Source of the DNA: an uncultured Roseburia sp.
Lineage (GTDB): Bacteria; Bacillota; Clostridia; Lachnospirales; Lachnospiraceae
DNA length: 59,396 nucleotides
Assembly (NCBI GenBank): GCA_947649645.1
Contig: CANSSP010000019.1
Coordinates: forward strand, 1-59,396
Direction of reading: 5' to 3'
Of this stretch, positions 19,944-27,540 are shown piece after piece (the stretch's first letter is position 1; each line of letters starts with the position of its first letter). Both the position numbers and the translations under genes were made by a program. The notes beneath the pieces were generated by a model. That model made no database searches and was not told the origin of the DNA. It worked only from the letters and a program-made list of their open reading frames with translations.

Positions 19944-20402
19944 TTACTCTCCTTCGTTTTTCGAACTGTCTTCAATCATCTTCCGGATACTCTGCCGCTC
20001 TTCCAGCGTAAACAAATCTTCCACGCTGATCAGGACGATCAGTTCCTTCTTACAGGAGGCAACATCGTGAAACCAGTTCTGCGTTGCATTCATAATCTGC
20101 GGCATGGGAATGATATCACGGCTCTCGACATCCAGTATCTGTTTTACTTTCCCGACCTCAAGCCCGATCTTCATCCCTCCCATTGCGGCCACGACGATAT
20201 TTTCAATCGTCTGGTCTCCATAGGCAAACTTGGCCGCCAGACTATACACAGGCACAATGCTTCCATGCAGCCGCATGATTCCCCTGATATTCGGCGGTGC
20301 TCCCGGAATATTGATCACCCGCGTACATACCTCAATCGAATTTACATCGTCCAGCGGGATACCGAAATCAATGCTATTCAATGAAAATGTCAATACCTGC
20401 AT
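19944..20402 (-). CDS. cheW: CheW-type chemotaxis coupling protein
   Basis: A 152-residue scaffold that links chemoreceptors to the CheA kinase. VLTFSLNSIDFGIPLDDVNS, RVINIPGAPPNIRGIMRLHG and VEDLFTLEE match the CheW fold. The start is the ATG with GGAGGGACAT just before it. In-frame starts further upstream would read through the promoter. It leads the cheW-mcp pair. Confidence 0.93.
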   Translation of the reverse strand: MQVLTFSLNSIDFGIPLDDVNSIEVCTRVINIPGAPPNIRGIMRLHGSIVPVYSLAAKFAYGDQTIENIVVAAMGGMKIGLEVGKVKQILDVESRDIIPMPQIMNATQNWFHDVASCKKELIVLISVEDLFTLEERQSIRKMIEDSSKNEGE

Positions 20403-20442
20403 ATGTCCCTCCATTTTATCCGCTTTCTTTAAAGACAAATCT

Positions 20443-20471
20443 ATTATAGTACTTTTCCACAAATTTATCAA
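20443..20471 (-). promoter_or_regulatory. cheW-mcp promoter
   Basis: -35 TTGATA (20466-20471), 17-base spacer, perfect -10 TATAAT (20443-20448), minus strand. The family may also use sigma-28, but this is a clear sigma-70-type site. Confidence 0.75.
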
Positions 20472-20493
20472 CAATTTTATCAACAGAAACTTT

Positions 20494-20522
20494 TTGACAT
20501 TTTTCTGCGGCTGGTTTATGCT
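20494..20522 (+). promoter_or_regulatory. Promoter of the PHP gene
   Basis: -35 TTGACA (20494-20499), 17-base spacer, -10 TATGCT (20517-20522), divergent from the cheW promoter. Confidence 0.65.
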
Positions 20523-20553
20523 TTTTGAAAACAGGAAAGGACGATTTTCATTT

Positions 20554-21447
20554 ATGAAACACAAAACGATCGATCTGCACGTACATTCCACAGAATCAGA
20601 CGGGACATTTACACCGGAAGAAGTCGTAAAAGCCGCGGCCTCTGCCGGGCTTTCCGCCATTGCACTGACCGACCATGACACCGTTTCCGGCATCCGCAAA
20701 GCCCGGACCGCCGCTGCAGAATACGGCATTGAACTGATTGCAGGCGTCGAGCTCTCTACCTCCTACACAGACACCAGCCGGAAGATAAACGATATGGAAA
20801 TCCACATTGTCGGCCTCTTTATCGATCCGGAAAACAGACTCCTCATAAAAAAGACAGAAGAATTTCGCAATTGCCGCGACAACCGGAACGAAGAAATCGT
20901 CAGGGCGCTCCGGAAAGAAGGCTTTCCGATCACAATGGAAGCGCTGAAAGCCGAAAACCCCGACCGCGTCATCACCCGCGCCAACATCGCCCGCTTCCTG
21001 TATCAGCACGGCTGTGTCGGCAGCGTCGGAGAAGTTTTCGACAAATACATCGGCGACGGCTGCCCATGCTATGTCGGCCGCTTTAAAATCACGCCGACAG
21101 AAGCCGTGGCGCTCATCCGGCAGGCCGGCGGAATATCGGTTTTCGCTCATCCCCTGCTCTGCCATATGGACGAGACAGCGTTAAGAACACTGATTGAGAC
21201 ACTCAGAGAAAGCGGACTTGACGCCATAGAAGCTGTCTATGGAACCTACACCGCCCAGGATGAACAGTACGTAAAAAAACTTGCGGACGAATACGGGCTG
21301 CTCATAAGCGGCGGCTCTGATTTTCATGGTTCAAACAAGCCAGATATAAAACTTGGAACCGGAACGGGACGCATGTGTCTTCCTTATTCCGTGCTGGAAA
21401 AGATCAAAGCGCATAAAAACAGCAGAATTTCTACAGATACAGTCTGA
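20554..21447 (+). CDS. PHP-domain phosphoesterase
   Basis: A 297-residue metal-dependent phosphatase. DLHVHSTESDGTFTPEEVV supplies His9, His11 and Asp16; LTDHDTVSGI, HPLLC and SGGSDFHGSN supply the remaining metal ligands. The layout matches RNase AM/YciV-type 3',5'-nucleoside bisphosphate phosphatases. That specific activity is likely but unproven. AGGAAAGG lies 13 bases upstream. The 3' end overlaps the convergent DUF1848 gene by 17 bases, so the two cannot both have separate terminators there. Confidence 0.9.
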   Translation: MKHKTIDLHVHSTESDGTFTPEEVVKAAASAGLSAIALTDHDTVSGIRKARTAAAEYGIELIAGVELSTSYTDTSRKINDMEIHIVGLFIDPENRLLIKKTEEFRNCRDNRNEEIVRALRKEGFPITMEALKAENPDRVITRANIARFLYQHGCVGSVGEVFDKYIGDGCPCYVGRFKITPTEAVALIRQAGGISVFAHPLLCHMDETALRTLIETLRESGLDAIEAVYGTYTAQDEQYVKKLADEYGLLISGGSDFHGSNKPDIKLGTGTGRMCLPYSVLEKIKAHKNSRISTDTV

Positions 21448-22360
21448 GCTGTCCGCTCCGGAAGCGTTCCTGCACCGCGTCCCGCAGGACGTCTTCCCTG
21501 CGCGGCCCGCCCACGAGAAACGGCGAAAGCGGATCGTGCATTTTTCTGTTTTCCGCCACTGTCTCACTGTCATAATTGGCATAGCAGTACAGACAGCCGT
21601 GGCCGCAGGTGTTATACATACCGATGTCGTTTCCCAGAAGGCACGGACATGCCTTGCGCGCCCGCCCGATTCCCCTGACCGAAAGAGACTCCAGAAGCGC
21701 ATCCTCAAGCACTTCCTTTGTCAGACATCCCCGGGTGTCTGCTCCGTACTGTGCCAGTCCTGCCTCTTGTGCGCACGTCTTTATGCCAATCCCGTAACGG
21801 CGGCCGATCTGCACAAACGCCTGTACGATTTTTTTTTGCATCTCACGCTCCACACGCTTTACACCTTTCAGATTCCGCAATGTCTTCTCGTACAGATCAA
21901 TAAAGCTGATCACGCAGACTGGCGTATAGCCGGACAGCGCCGCGGCCATCTGTTCAAATGTATCCAGATGAAATTCATAAGAATACGTTTCCGACAAAAA
22001 AATCGGGTCATAGCGCCAGCAGACCGCATTTTTTCCTTTCCGCCGCGACAGTTCCTGGAAATCAGAAATGACTTCCCATTTATCCGGCACATTCGGTTCG
22101 ATTTCTTTTCCATATGGCGTAATCGTCACAAACCAGTACTGCCCGAACGCATCCAGTTTCCCAGACCGCGAAAGCATTGGCCGTGGATTTTTTGTGCAGA
22201 ATACCAGGCAGTCCACGACAGACGGATCCAGCCGGTACCGCGTCACCTGTGCAGGAAAACAGGGATTGCGCATGCAGACATACCCCTGCTCGATTCGCGT
22301 GAAAAACCAGTCTGAAAAATACGCCGGTATATCGGTTCTGTTTCCCGTATTGATAATCAT
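21431..22360 (-). CDS. DUF1848 protein with C-terminal CX3CX2C cluster
   Basis: A 309-residue protein of the DUF1848 family (function unknown). Visible features are LVFCTKNPRPML (about 53-63), YWFVTITPYG (75-84), CWRYDPIFLS (114-123), and near the C-terminus CPC (238-240) followed by CGHGCLYCYAN with Cys252, Cys256 and Cys259. CX3CX2C is the 4Fe-4S spacing of radical-SAM enzymes but here lies at the C-terminus. A permuted radical-SAM-like fold is an inference. It starts 4 bases inside the ASKHA gene (ATGA overlap) and is therefore coupled to it. The 3' end overlaps the PHP gene. Confidence 0.85.
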   Translation of the reverse strand: MIINTGNRTDIPAYFSDWFFTRIEQGYVCMRNPCFPAQVTRYRLDPSVVDCLVFCTKNPRPMLSRSGKLDAFGQYWFVTITPYGKEIEPNVPDKWEVISDFQELSRRKGKNAVCWRYDPIFLSETYSYEFHLDTFEQMAAALSGYTPVCVISFIDLYEKTLRNLKGVKRVEREMQKKIVQAFVQIGRRYGIGIKTCAQEAGLAQYGADTRGCLTKEVLEDALLESLSVRGIGRARKACPCLLGNDIGMYNTCGHGCLYCYANYDSETVAENRKMHDPLSPFLVGGPRREDVLRDAVQERFRSGQLRLYL

Positions 22361-23979
22361 CCCCGGCTCCTCCCCCGATCGTCTTCATCCCCGAAAAACA
22401 TATACTGAAGATAGCGGTCGCCAAATCCGGGATCCATGGCAAGATTGATCTCTCTGGCATGGGAAGCAATCCATTCCGTCTCATCGCGGGCCCCTTCCTC
22501 ACACAGAAACCGCACCACACCGTTCAGCGAGCTGTTGCCCAAAAGCCGGAACTGCTTTTTAAACCATCCAGGAAACAGACCGATACGCACCGCTTTTGCA
22601 ACGTCCATCTCATAGCCGAACCCGCCGGCCAGAAAAACCGTACCGATTTTCCCGTCATAAGCGTCTGCGAGCGTCTCAATTCCTGCACGGATGGCCGATT
22701 TTCCCATCTGGACTTCACGTATATCCCTCTGCGTCAGAAATACCTCCTGCGCCACCAAAAATCCCTCCTCACTCCAGGGATCTGCAAGCGTCCCGTTTTC
22801 ATCGATCAGACGAGCGCGCACCAGTTCGCTCACAAGATCAATCACACCGGTTCCGCACAGCCCCGTCGGTGCACAGCCCCCGATTGTTTCAAAAAAAACT
22901 TCTGGCTTCTGCACGCAGCCCCCACAGCAGGCCGGCCCTGACAGGACATCCGCGCCCAGGTGCGCTCGCCCGGCGGATATCGCGCGCTTAAGCGTCACAT
23001 GTGCCACTGCTCCCGGAATGCCCGGCACGCCACAGGAGAGATTTCCGCCCTCAAACACGGGTCCGGCAGCAGCAGACGTCACCAGGAGCCCATCCCTGCC
23101 TCCGACTGCCATCTCCCCGTTTGTCCCGATATCCAGAAAAAATGCCCCTGATTTTAGTCTGTGCATGCCGCAGCCATAAATCCCTGCCACTATATCGGCG
23201 CCCACAAACGCCGATATCCCGGGCAGCACCGTGCCCTTGACGCCGGCAGCTCCTCCGCCGAACAGTTCGCGGCACTCCCCCTCCCACAGGGAAAGATCTG
23301 CCGGCGTAAAAGGAGCCTCCCCGAGCGTCCTGCAGGATAAGCCGCGCAGCAGATGACACATAACCGTGTTTCCGGCAACGGCAATTTCACGCACCGCGGC
23401 GGGCTCTATATCTGCTTTCACCGACAGTTCTTCCACAAGCCGCCTTATATCCGCCCGGATCTGTTCTCTCATCGCCTCAGCGTGTCCCTCATTTGCCGCT
23501 TTCACACGCGAGATTACATCTGCGCCATACGCCCTCTGGCGGTTGACCGCCGTATGCACTGCCACAGCCTCCCCGATATCACAGTCCACAAGTGCCGCCG
23601 CAAGCGTTGTCGTCCCAATGTCGATTGCAATTCCATATCTGCCGCCGTCCTTCCCTGATTTCCGTTGAACAGGCCCTGTCTCCATCCCAAGGGCCGCAAT
23701 CGCCGTCTGCTCTTCACGCGGCAGATCGATAAAGGCATCCTCCGCCAAAACCACGGCACACGCCAGACGTATCCCTTCTGCCAGTTCAGACTCCGTCAGA
23801 AGGCGGCGCTCCTTTTCCGTCGGCACTGGCGCATTCCGGCGAAATGCAACACGGCACTTTCCACAATTACCCGCGCCGCCGCAGGGCGCGTCGATATATA
23901 TCCCGCGCTCCCTGAGCAGCGCAAGAAGCGTCTTCCCGTCCCGGGATGCACTGATCCGATATGTCGCTTCTCTCTTCAT
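22357..23979 (-). CDS. Ferredoxin/ASKHA-type protein (DUF4445, corrinoid-activator-like)
   Basis: A 540-residue protein. An N-terminal 2Fe-2S ferredoxin domain has Cys33, Cys39, Cys42 and Cys74 (APCGGAGNCGKC). A long ASKHA ATPase-like part follows, with GIAIDIGTTTLAAAL near residue 115 and DIGTNGEMAVGG near 290, and a late Gly-rich VFLAGGFGYEMDVAKAV. The family includes RamA-type reductive activators of corrinoid enzymes, which use ATP to push an electron uphill. No corrinoid protein or methyltransferase is nearby; instead the gene is coupled to DUF1848. Its partner here is therefore unknown. Confidence 0.88.
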   Translation of the reverse strand: MKREATYRISASRDGKTLLALLRERGIYIDAPCGGAGNCGKCRVAFRRNAPVPTEKERRLLTESELAEGIRLACAVVLAEDAFIDLPREEQTAIAALGMETGPVQRKSGKDGGRYGIAIDIGTTTLAAALVDCDIGEAVAVHTAVNRQRAYGADVISRVKAANEGHAEAMREQIRADIRRLVEELSVKADIEPAAVREIAVAGNTVMCHLLRGLSCRTLGEAPFTPADLSLWEGECRELFGGGAAGVKGTVLPGISAFVGADIVAGIYGCGMHRLKSGAFFLDIGTNGEMAVGGRDGLLVTSAAAGPVFEGGNLSCGVPGIPGAVAHVTLKRAISAGRAHLGADVLSGPACCGGCVQKPEVFFETIGGCAPTGLCGTGVIDLVSELVRARLIDENGTLADPWSEEGFLVAQEVFLTQRDIREVQMGKSAIRAGIETLADAYDGKIGTVFLAGGFGYEMDVAKAVRIGLFPGWFKKQFRLLGNSSLNGVVRFLCEEGARDETEWIASHAREINLAMDPGFGDRYLQYMFFGDEDDRGRSRG

Positions 23980-24024
23980 TCCGTCCTCCTTTTTCTTTAC
24001 CCGTTTCAGGTCGTTATTTCTGTC

Positions 24025-24053
24025 TTGTATATTCCCGTCCAGACCTTTATAAT
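24025..24053 (+). promoter_or_regulatory. Promoter of exoA
   Basis: -35 TTGTAT (24025-24030), 17-base spacer, perfect -10 TATAAT (24048-24053). An 8-bp hairpin (CGGCCGGT/ACCGGCCG, 24076-24099) lies in the leader, but no T run follows it. Confidence 0.65.
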
Positions 24054-24149
24054 CTTATATGATATCGCTTTTATCCGGCCGGTCAGGAAAAACCGGCCGA
24101 CTGTCACGCACAGGAATCATATCTTTGGAAAGGCAGGTTATTGCAGCAT

Positions 24150-24923
24150 ATGAAACTTATCTCATGGAACGTGAATGGTCTGCGCGCGTGTATGCAGAAA
24201 GGCTTCTCTGATTTCTTTCTGACGGCAGATGCGGATATTTTCTGCATCCAGGAATCCAAGCTCCAGGAAGGCCAGATCACCCTCGACTTCCCCGGCTACT
24301 TCCAGTACTGGAATTATGCCGAAAAAAAGGGATATTCCGGCACTGCCGTTTTTACCAGAAAGAAACCCTTATCCGTCGCCCTCGGGATCGGAATCCCCGG
24401 GCATGATACGGAAGGCCGGGTCATCACTTTGGAATACGAAGATTTTTATCTGGTGACCTGTTATACCCCCAACTCACAGGACGGATTAAAGCGCCTCCCC
24501 TACCGGATGCAGTGGGAAGACGATTTCCGTTCTTATCTGAAAAAACTGGATACGGCAAAACCCGTCATCCTCTGCGGCGACCTGAATGTCGCGCACAGAG
24601 AAATTGATCTGAAAAACCCTAAAACCAATCGGAAAAATGCCGGTTTTTCCGACGAAGAACGCGAAAAAATGACGCAGCTTCTCGACGCCGGATTTACGGA
24701 CACCTTCCGTCATTTCTACCCCGACACCGAAGGCGTCTATTCCTGGTGGTCCTACCGTTTTAAGGCCCGCGAAAAAAACGCCGGGTGGCGCATCGACTAC
24801 TTTCTGACCTCATCCACACTGGATGAAAAACTACAGGGCGCAGAAATCCTCACAGATGTATACGGCTCCGATCATTGTCCGGTTTCACTTACACTGGATA
24901 TCAGTTCATCCGCCCGGCTCTAA
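24150..24923 (+). CDS. exoA: Exodeoxyribonuclease III (ExoA/Xth)
   Basis: A 257-residue base-excision-repair enzyme that cleaves at abasic sites and degrades 3' ends. MKLISWNVNGLRACMQKGF, IFCIQESKLQEGQ, LCGDLNVAHREIDL, YSWWSYRFKAREKNAGWRID and SDHCPVSL are the metal, DNA and catalytic motifs of the family. The start is ATG at 24150 rather than the TTG at 24141. The ribosome site is weak (GGAAAGG, 16 bases away). It is monocistronic. Confidence 0.97.
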   Translation: MKLISWNVNGLRACMQKGFSDFFLTADADIFCIQESKLQEGQITLDFPGYFQYWNYAEKKGYSGTAVFTRKKPLSVALGIGIPGHDTEGRVITLEYEDFYLVTCYTPNSQDGLKRLPYRMQWEDDFRSYLKKLDTAKPVILCGDLNVAHREIDLKNPKTNRKNAGFSDEEREKMTQLLDAGFTDTFRHFYPDTEGVYSWWSYRFKAREKNAGWRIDYFLTSSTLDEKLQGAEILTDVYGSDHCPVSLTLDISSSARL

Positions 24924-25120
24924 GGCCGTCGATGCCGTACATCACCTCTGTCCGCCGCTTTTGCCCGACATGGTCAGAAAACATTCCCATTGGGAGAGCA
25001 GGCTCTCCCCTCCGGCTTTAAGAGTCCGCCCTGCGCTTCGGACTCCGTGCCGCTTCAGGACGCCCTGCAGACAGTGTGCCGCAGGGAATCCCTTTTCATT
25101 CACCCGGACTCCTCCGCTTC
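24924..25120. other. Gap with three consecutive stem-loops
   Basis: Between convergent exoA and the GNAT gene. Hairpins: GGGAGA/TCTCCC (24992-25009), GAGTCCG/CGGACTC (25022-25045) and CCCTGC/GCAGGG (25062-25086). None is followed by a T run, so they are not classical terminators. Confidence 0.55.
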
Positions 25121-25651
25121 TCATCGGGATTCTCTGACATGGTACACCGACTCATATAAAACAGAACGCACAGTCTGAAACATCGTTTCAGATAACCCGT
25201 CCGGATAAGACATAATCCCAAGCGGAATCGCTTTTCCCTCCGCCGAGAGTGCAGGCTGGATATATGCAAACGGATTGCCTGCAAAACCACAGCGCTCATA
25301 AAATGCAATTCTGCGCTCCGCAAGGGCGGTCTTAGGCAGCTCCACCTCCAGAATTACCGGTTCTTTAAGACGTGGCAGAAGCTGCCCGAGCAGCTCTCTG
25401 CCCATCCCCCCATTCCTGCAGTCTTTCCTCACCGCAAAATGCTCGATAAAGGAAAAGCTCCCAAACTCCCACACAGCAAGAAAAGCCGCCAGCTTCCCGG
25501 CCATATGGTTTCCATAGAGACAATAACATGGCTCCGCCAGAATCGCCTCCTGCCCGCTCCTTCCGCGTCTTTCATCCACTGGAAAACTCTCTTCCATCAG
25601 TTTCCAGACCGCGTCAAAATCCTCTCTCTGCAATTTCTTCAGTTTATGCAT
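25121..25651 (-). CDS. GNAT-family N-acetyltransferase
   Basis: A 176-residue acetyl-CoA-dependent acyltransferase. IEHFAVRKDCRNGGMGRELL (about residues 75-95) is the acetyl-CoA pyrophosphate loop (R/QxxGxG/A form), followed by a beta strand (VILEVELPKTALAE) and FYERCGF (about residues 122-128), all as in GNAT. Substrate unknown. The ATG at 25651 has GGAG 7 bases upstream; an ATG 12 bases earlier would bury it. It is divergent from the secreted repeat protein. Confidence 0.88.
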   Translation of the reverse strand: MHKLKKLQREDFDAVWKLMEESFPVDERRGRSGQEAILAEPCYCLYGNHMAGKLAAFLAVWEFGSFSFIEHFAVRKDCRNGGMGRELLGQLLPRLKEPVILEVELPKTALAERRIAFYERCGFAGNPFAYIQPALSAEGKAIPLGIMSYPDGLSETMFQTVRSVLYESVYHVRESR

Positions 25652-25727
25652 GATAATCTCCATTTCGAAACGTATCCTCGACAGGTCTGCATGTGAATAA
25701 CCAGCACATGGAGTCTTGCCCGCCGTG

Positions 25728-25756
25728 TTGACATTCTGCTTTTTCCTGTATATAAT
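25728..25756 (+). promoter_or_regulatory. Consensus sigma-70 promoter of the secreted repeat gene
   Basis: Exact TTGACA (25728-25733), 17-base spacer, exact TATAAT (25751-25756). It gives a leader of about 100 bases before the ribosome site GGAGG. Confidence 0.85.
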
Positions 25757-25864
25757 TTAATAGTAGAAACTGTTGTGTGTCAGTTCCCCCGCGGCATTCG
25801 CCCGGTGCTCATGCAGACACGAAGCCGGTTCCATGCCTGCGGGAATGAAATGGAGGAAAAGACT

Positions 25865-26956
25865 ATGAAAACAACCCGAATGCATCGTCTGCGCCTGTTC
25901 TCGCTATTGCTCACAATCTGCATACTGGCCAGTGTTCTGCCACAGACCGTGCTTGCAGATTCGGTCCGGCTCGACTTCACCGCAAAGACATCCGGCACCG
26001 GAAATAAGATCGAGGTCAGACGCGTCACTTACGACAAAGAATACCATCCGGACGACTTTCAGGACGGTGTTCCCAGCGAAATCGAGATTGATTTCGCCAC
26101 CCGCGTCTCCTGGAAAGCCAGCGCAAAAGTCACTGTCAAGGACAACAGCGGCAGGAAATATCAATCTTATTTAAGCGACAGAGACAGTGACGAATGCGAC
26201 GTCACGATCCTCAACCTGAAAGAAGGCCGTACTTACACCATTGTGATAAACGGTGTCAAAAAGCGCGGCACCACCAGCTACCGCAAGCTGACCATAAAAG
26301 TAAAAATCCCTTCCCAGGGCACATCGTCCAAAAAAGTAACGGTAAAGAAAGTAACGGTAGACGACGACAAAAACGAGATCGATGTAAAATTCGCTTCCAA
26401 AGTCACCTGGAAAAGCAATGCAAAAGTCAAATCCGTCAAGGATAACAAAGGAAAATCCTACAAAGCTTATCTGGTCGAGAAGGACAGCGACGACTGCGAG
26501 ATCTACATTCAGAATATGAAATACGGCCGTACGTACACAATCAAAATCTATGGCGTCAAGGCAAGGGGAGCCTCATCCTACGAGACCATTACCGTAAAAG
26601 CAACCGTTCCGGCCAGACCTGCGGGTCCGTCCATCAAAAAAATAGAGTATGACGAGGACTACGATGACGGAATGGAAGAATGGACAGTCTCTTTTGATTT
26701 TAACAAAGATATTCTCTACAAATACGACGGCGGCAGTTATGTTGTCATCAAAGACGCCAGCGGACATTCCTATGCTTCCCGCTCCTCCTATGTGGAATGG
26801 GATGACGATGAATGTGAGGTGCATCTCTCCGCTCCGCTCACGATAGGAAACACCTATACGTACAAAATCGTCAACATCAAGACGGTCGGCGGAGACAAAT
26901 ACACAACTCTGGAGGGAAGCTTTACCGCAAATTACAATTACTGCACATTCCGGTAA
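25865..26956 (+). CDS. Secreted protein of three Ig-like beta repeats
   Basis: A 363-residue exported protein. A signal peptide (LRLFSLLLTICILASVLP) is cut near AD at residues 31-32. Three related repeats of about 95 residues follow (about 49-148, 158-249, 257-354). Each has V-x-W-x-A/N-x-A-K-type strands and a single conserved Cys in an acidic motif (DECDV, DDCEI, DECEV), then GRTYT-type and SY-x-x-x-T strands. No sortase motif, wall-binding module or enzyme domain is visible. I do not recognise the family. The start is set by GGAGGAAAAGACT. Confidence 0.8.
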   Translation: MKTTRMHRLRLFSLLLTICILASVLPQTVLADSVRLDFTAKTSGTGNKIEVRRVTYDKEYHPDDFQDGVPSEIEIDFATRVSWKASAKVTVKDNSGRKYQSYLSDRDSDECDVTILNLKEGRTYTIVINGVKKRGTTSYRKLTIKVKIPSQGTSSKKVTVKKVTVDDDKNEIDVKFASKVTWKSNAKVKSVKDNKGKSYKAYLVEKDSDDCEIYIQNMKYGRTYTIKIYGVKARGASSYETITVKATVPARPAGPSIKKIEYDEDYDDGMEEWTVSFDFNKDILYKYDGGSYVVIKDASGHSYASRSSYVEWDDDECEVHLSAPLTIGNTYTYKIVNIKTVGGDKYTTLEGSFTANYNYCTFR

Positions 26957-26967
26957 TATCGCAACAC

Positions 26968-27006
26968 AGAAATCCTGCTGTATGAAACAGCAGGATTTCT
27001 TCTTTC
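26968..27006 (+). terminator. Terminator of the secreted repeat gene
   Basis: Stem AGAAATCCTGCTG / CAGCAGGATTTCT with a 7-base loop, then TCTTTC. It lies 11 bases after the stop. Confidence 0.8.
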
Positions 27007-27035
27007 ACCGGAAACACCATGCCGGTGCGAGGCCA

Positions 27036-27500
27036 CTAAACCCCGGCGCTGCTTTCTGCCTCTTCCTCCAGTACCGACGTACAATGCGGGCAGCGCACGG
27101 CCTCCAGTGCAATGGTGCTTCTGCAGTAAGGACAGACTTTCGTCGTCGGCGCTTCATCCTCTTTTTCTTCCTTTTTTCTGAGAAACCGATCGCTGATTCC
27201 GTTCATCAGTTTCACAAGGATAAAAATCACAAATGCCGTGATCAGAAAATTAAGCACCGCAGTGATAAAATTTCCGTAACACAGAACCGGCGCGGCCTCC
27301 CCGCTCCCCAGCGTCACCTTCAGATTTGAGAAATCAGTCCCGCCAAAAATACCGAGGATCGGCGTCAGAATATCCTGATTGAGCGACGTCACAATAGACG
27401 TAAACGCACCGCCGACAATCACACCGACTGCCATATCCATGACGTTTCCCCGCATAATAAACTTCTTAAATTCCTCGATCAGTCCTTTTCCCTTACCCAT
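27036..27500 (-). CDS. mscL: Large-conductance mechanosensitive channel with C-terminal zinc ribbon
   Basis: A 154-residue channel that opens on membrane tension to release solutes. KKFIMRGNVMDMAVGVIVGG is the first helix; the second spans about residues 78-99. A charged helix and an extra C-terminal zinc ribbon follow (Cys123, Cys126, Cys137, Cys140, CPYC...CPHC). The ribbon faces the cytoplasm, where it may hold the C-terminal bundle together (inference). It lies 40 bases after the symporter gene. Confidence 0.95.
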   Translation of the reverse strand: MGKGKGLIEEFKKFIMRGNVMDMAVGVIVGGAFTSIVTSLNQDILTPILGIFGGTDFSNLKVTLGSGEAAPVLCYGNFITAVLNFLITAFVIFILVKLMNGISDRFLRKKEEKEDEAPTTKVCPYCRSTIALEAVRCPHCTSVLEEEAESSAGV

Positions 27501-27540
27501 TTTTCTTCTGTCCCTTCTTTTTTCGTATCAATATTGATTT

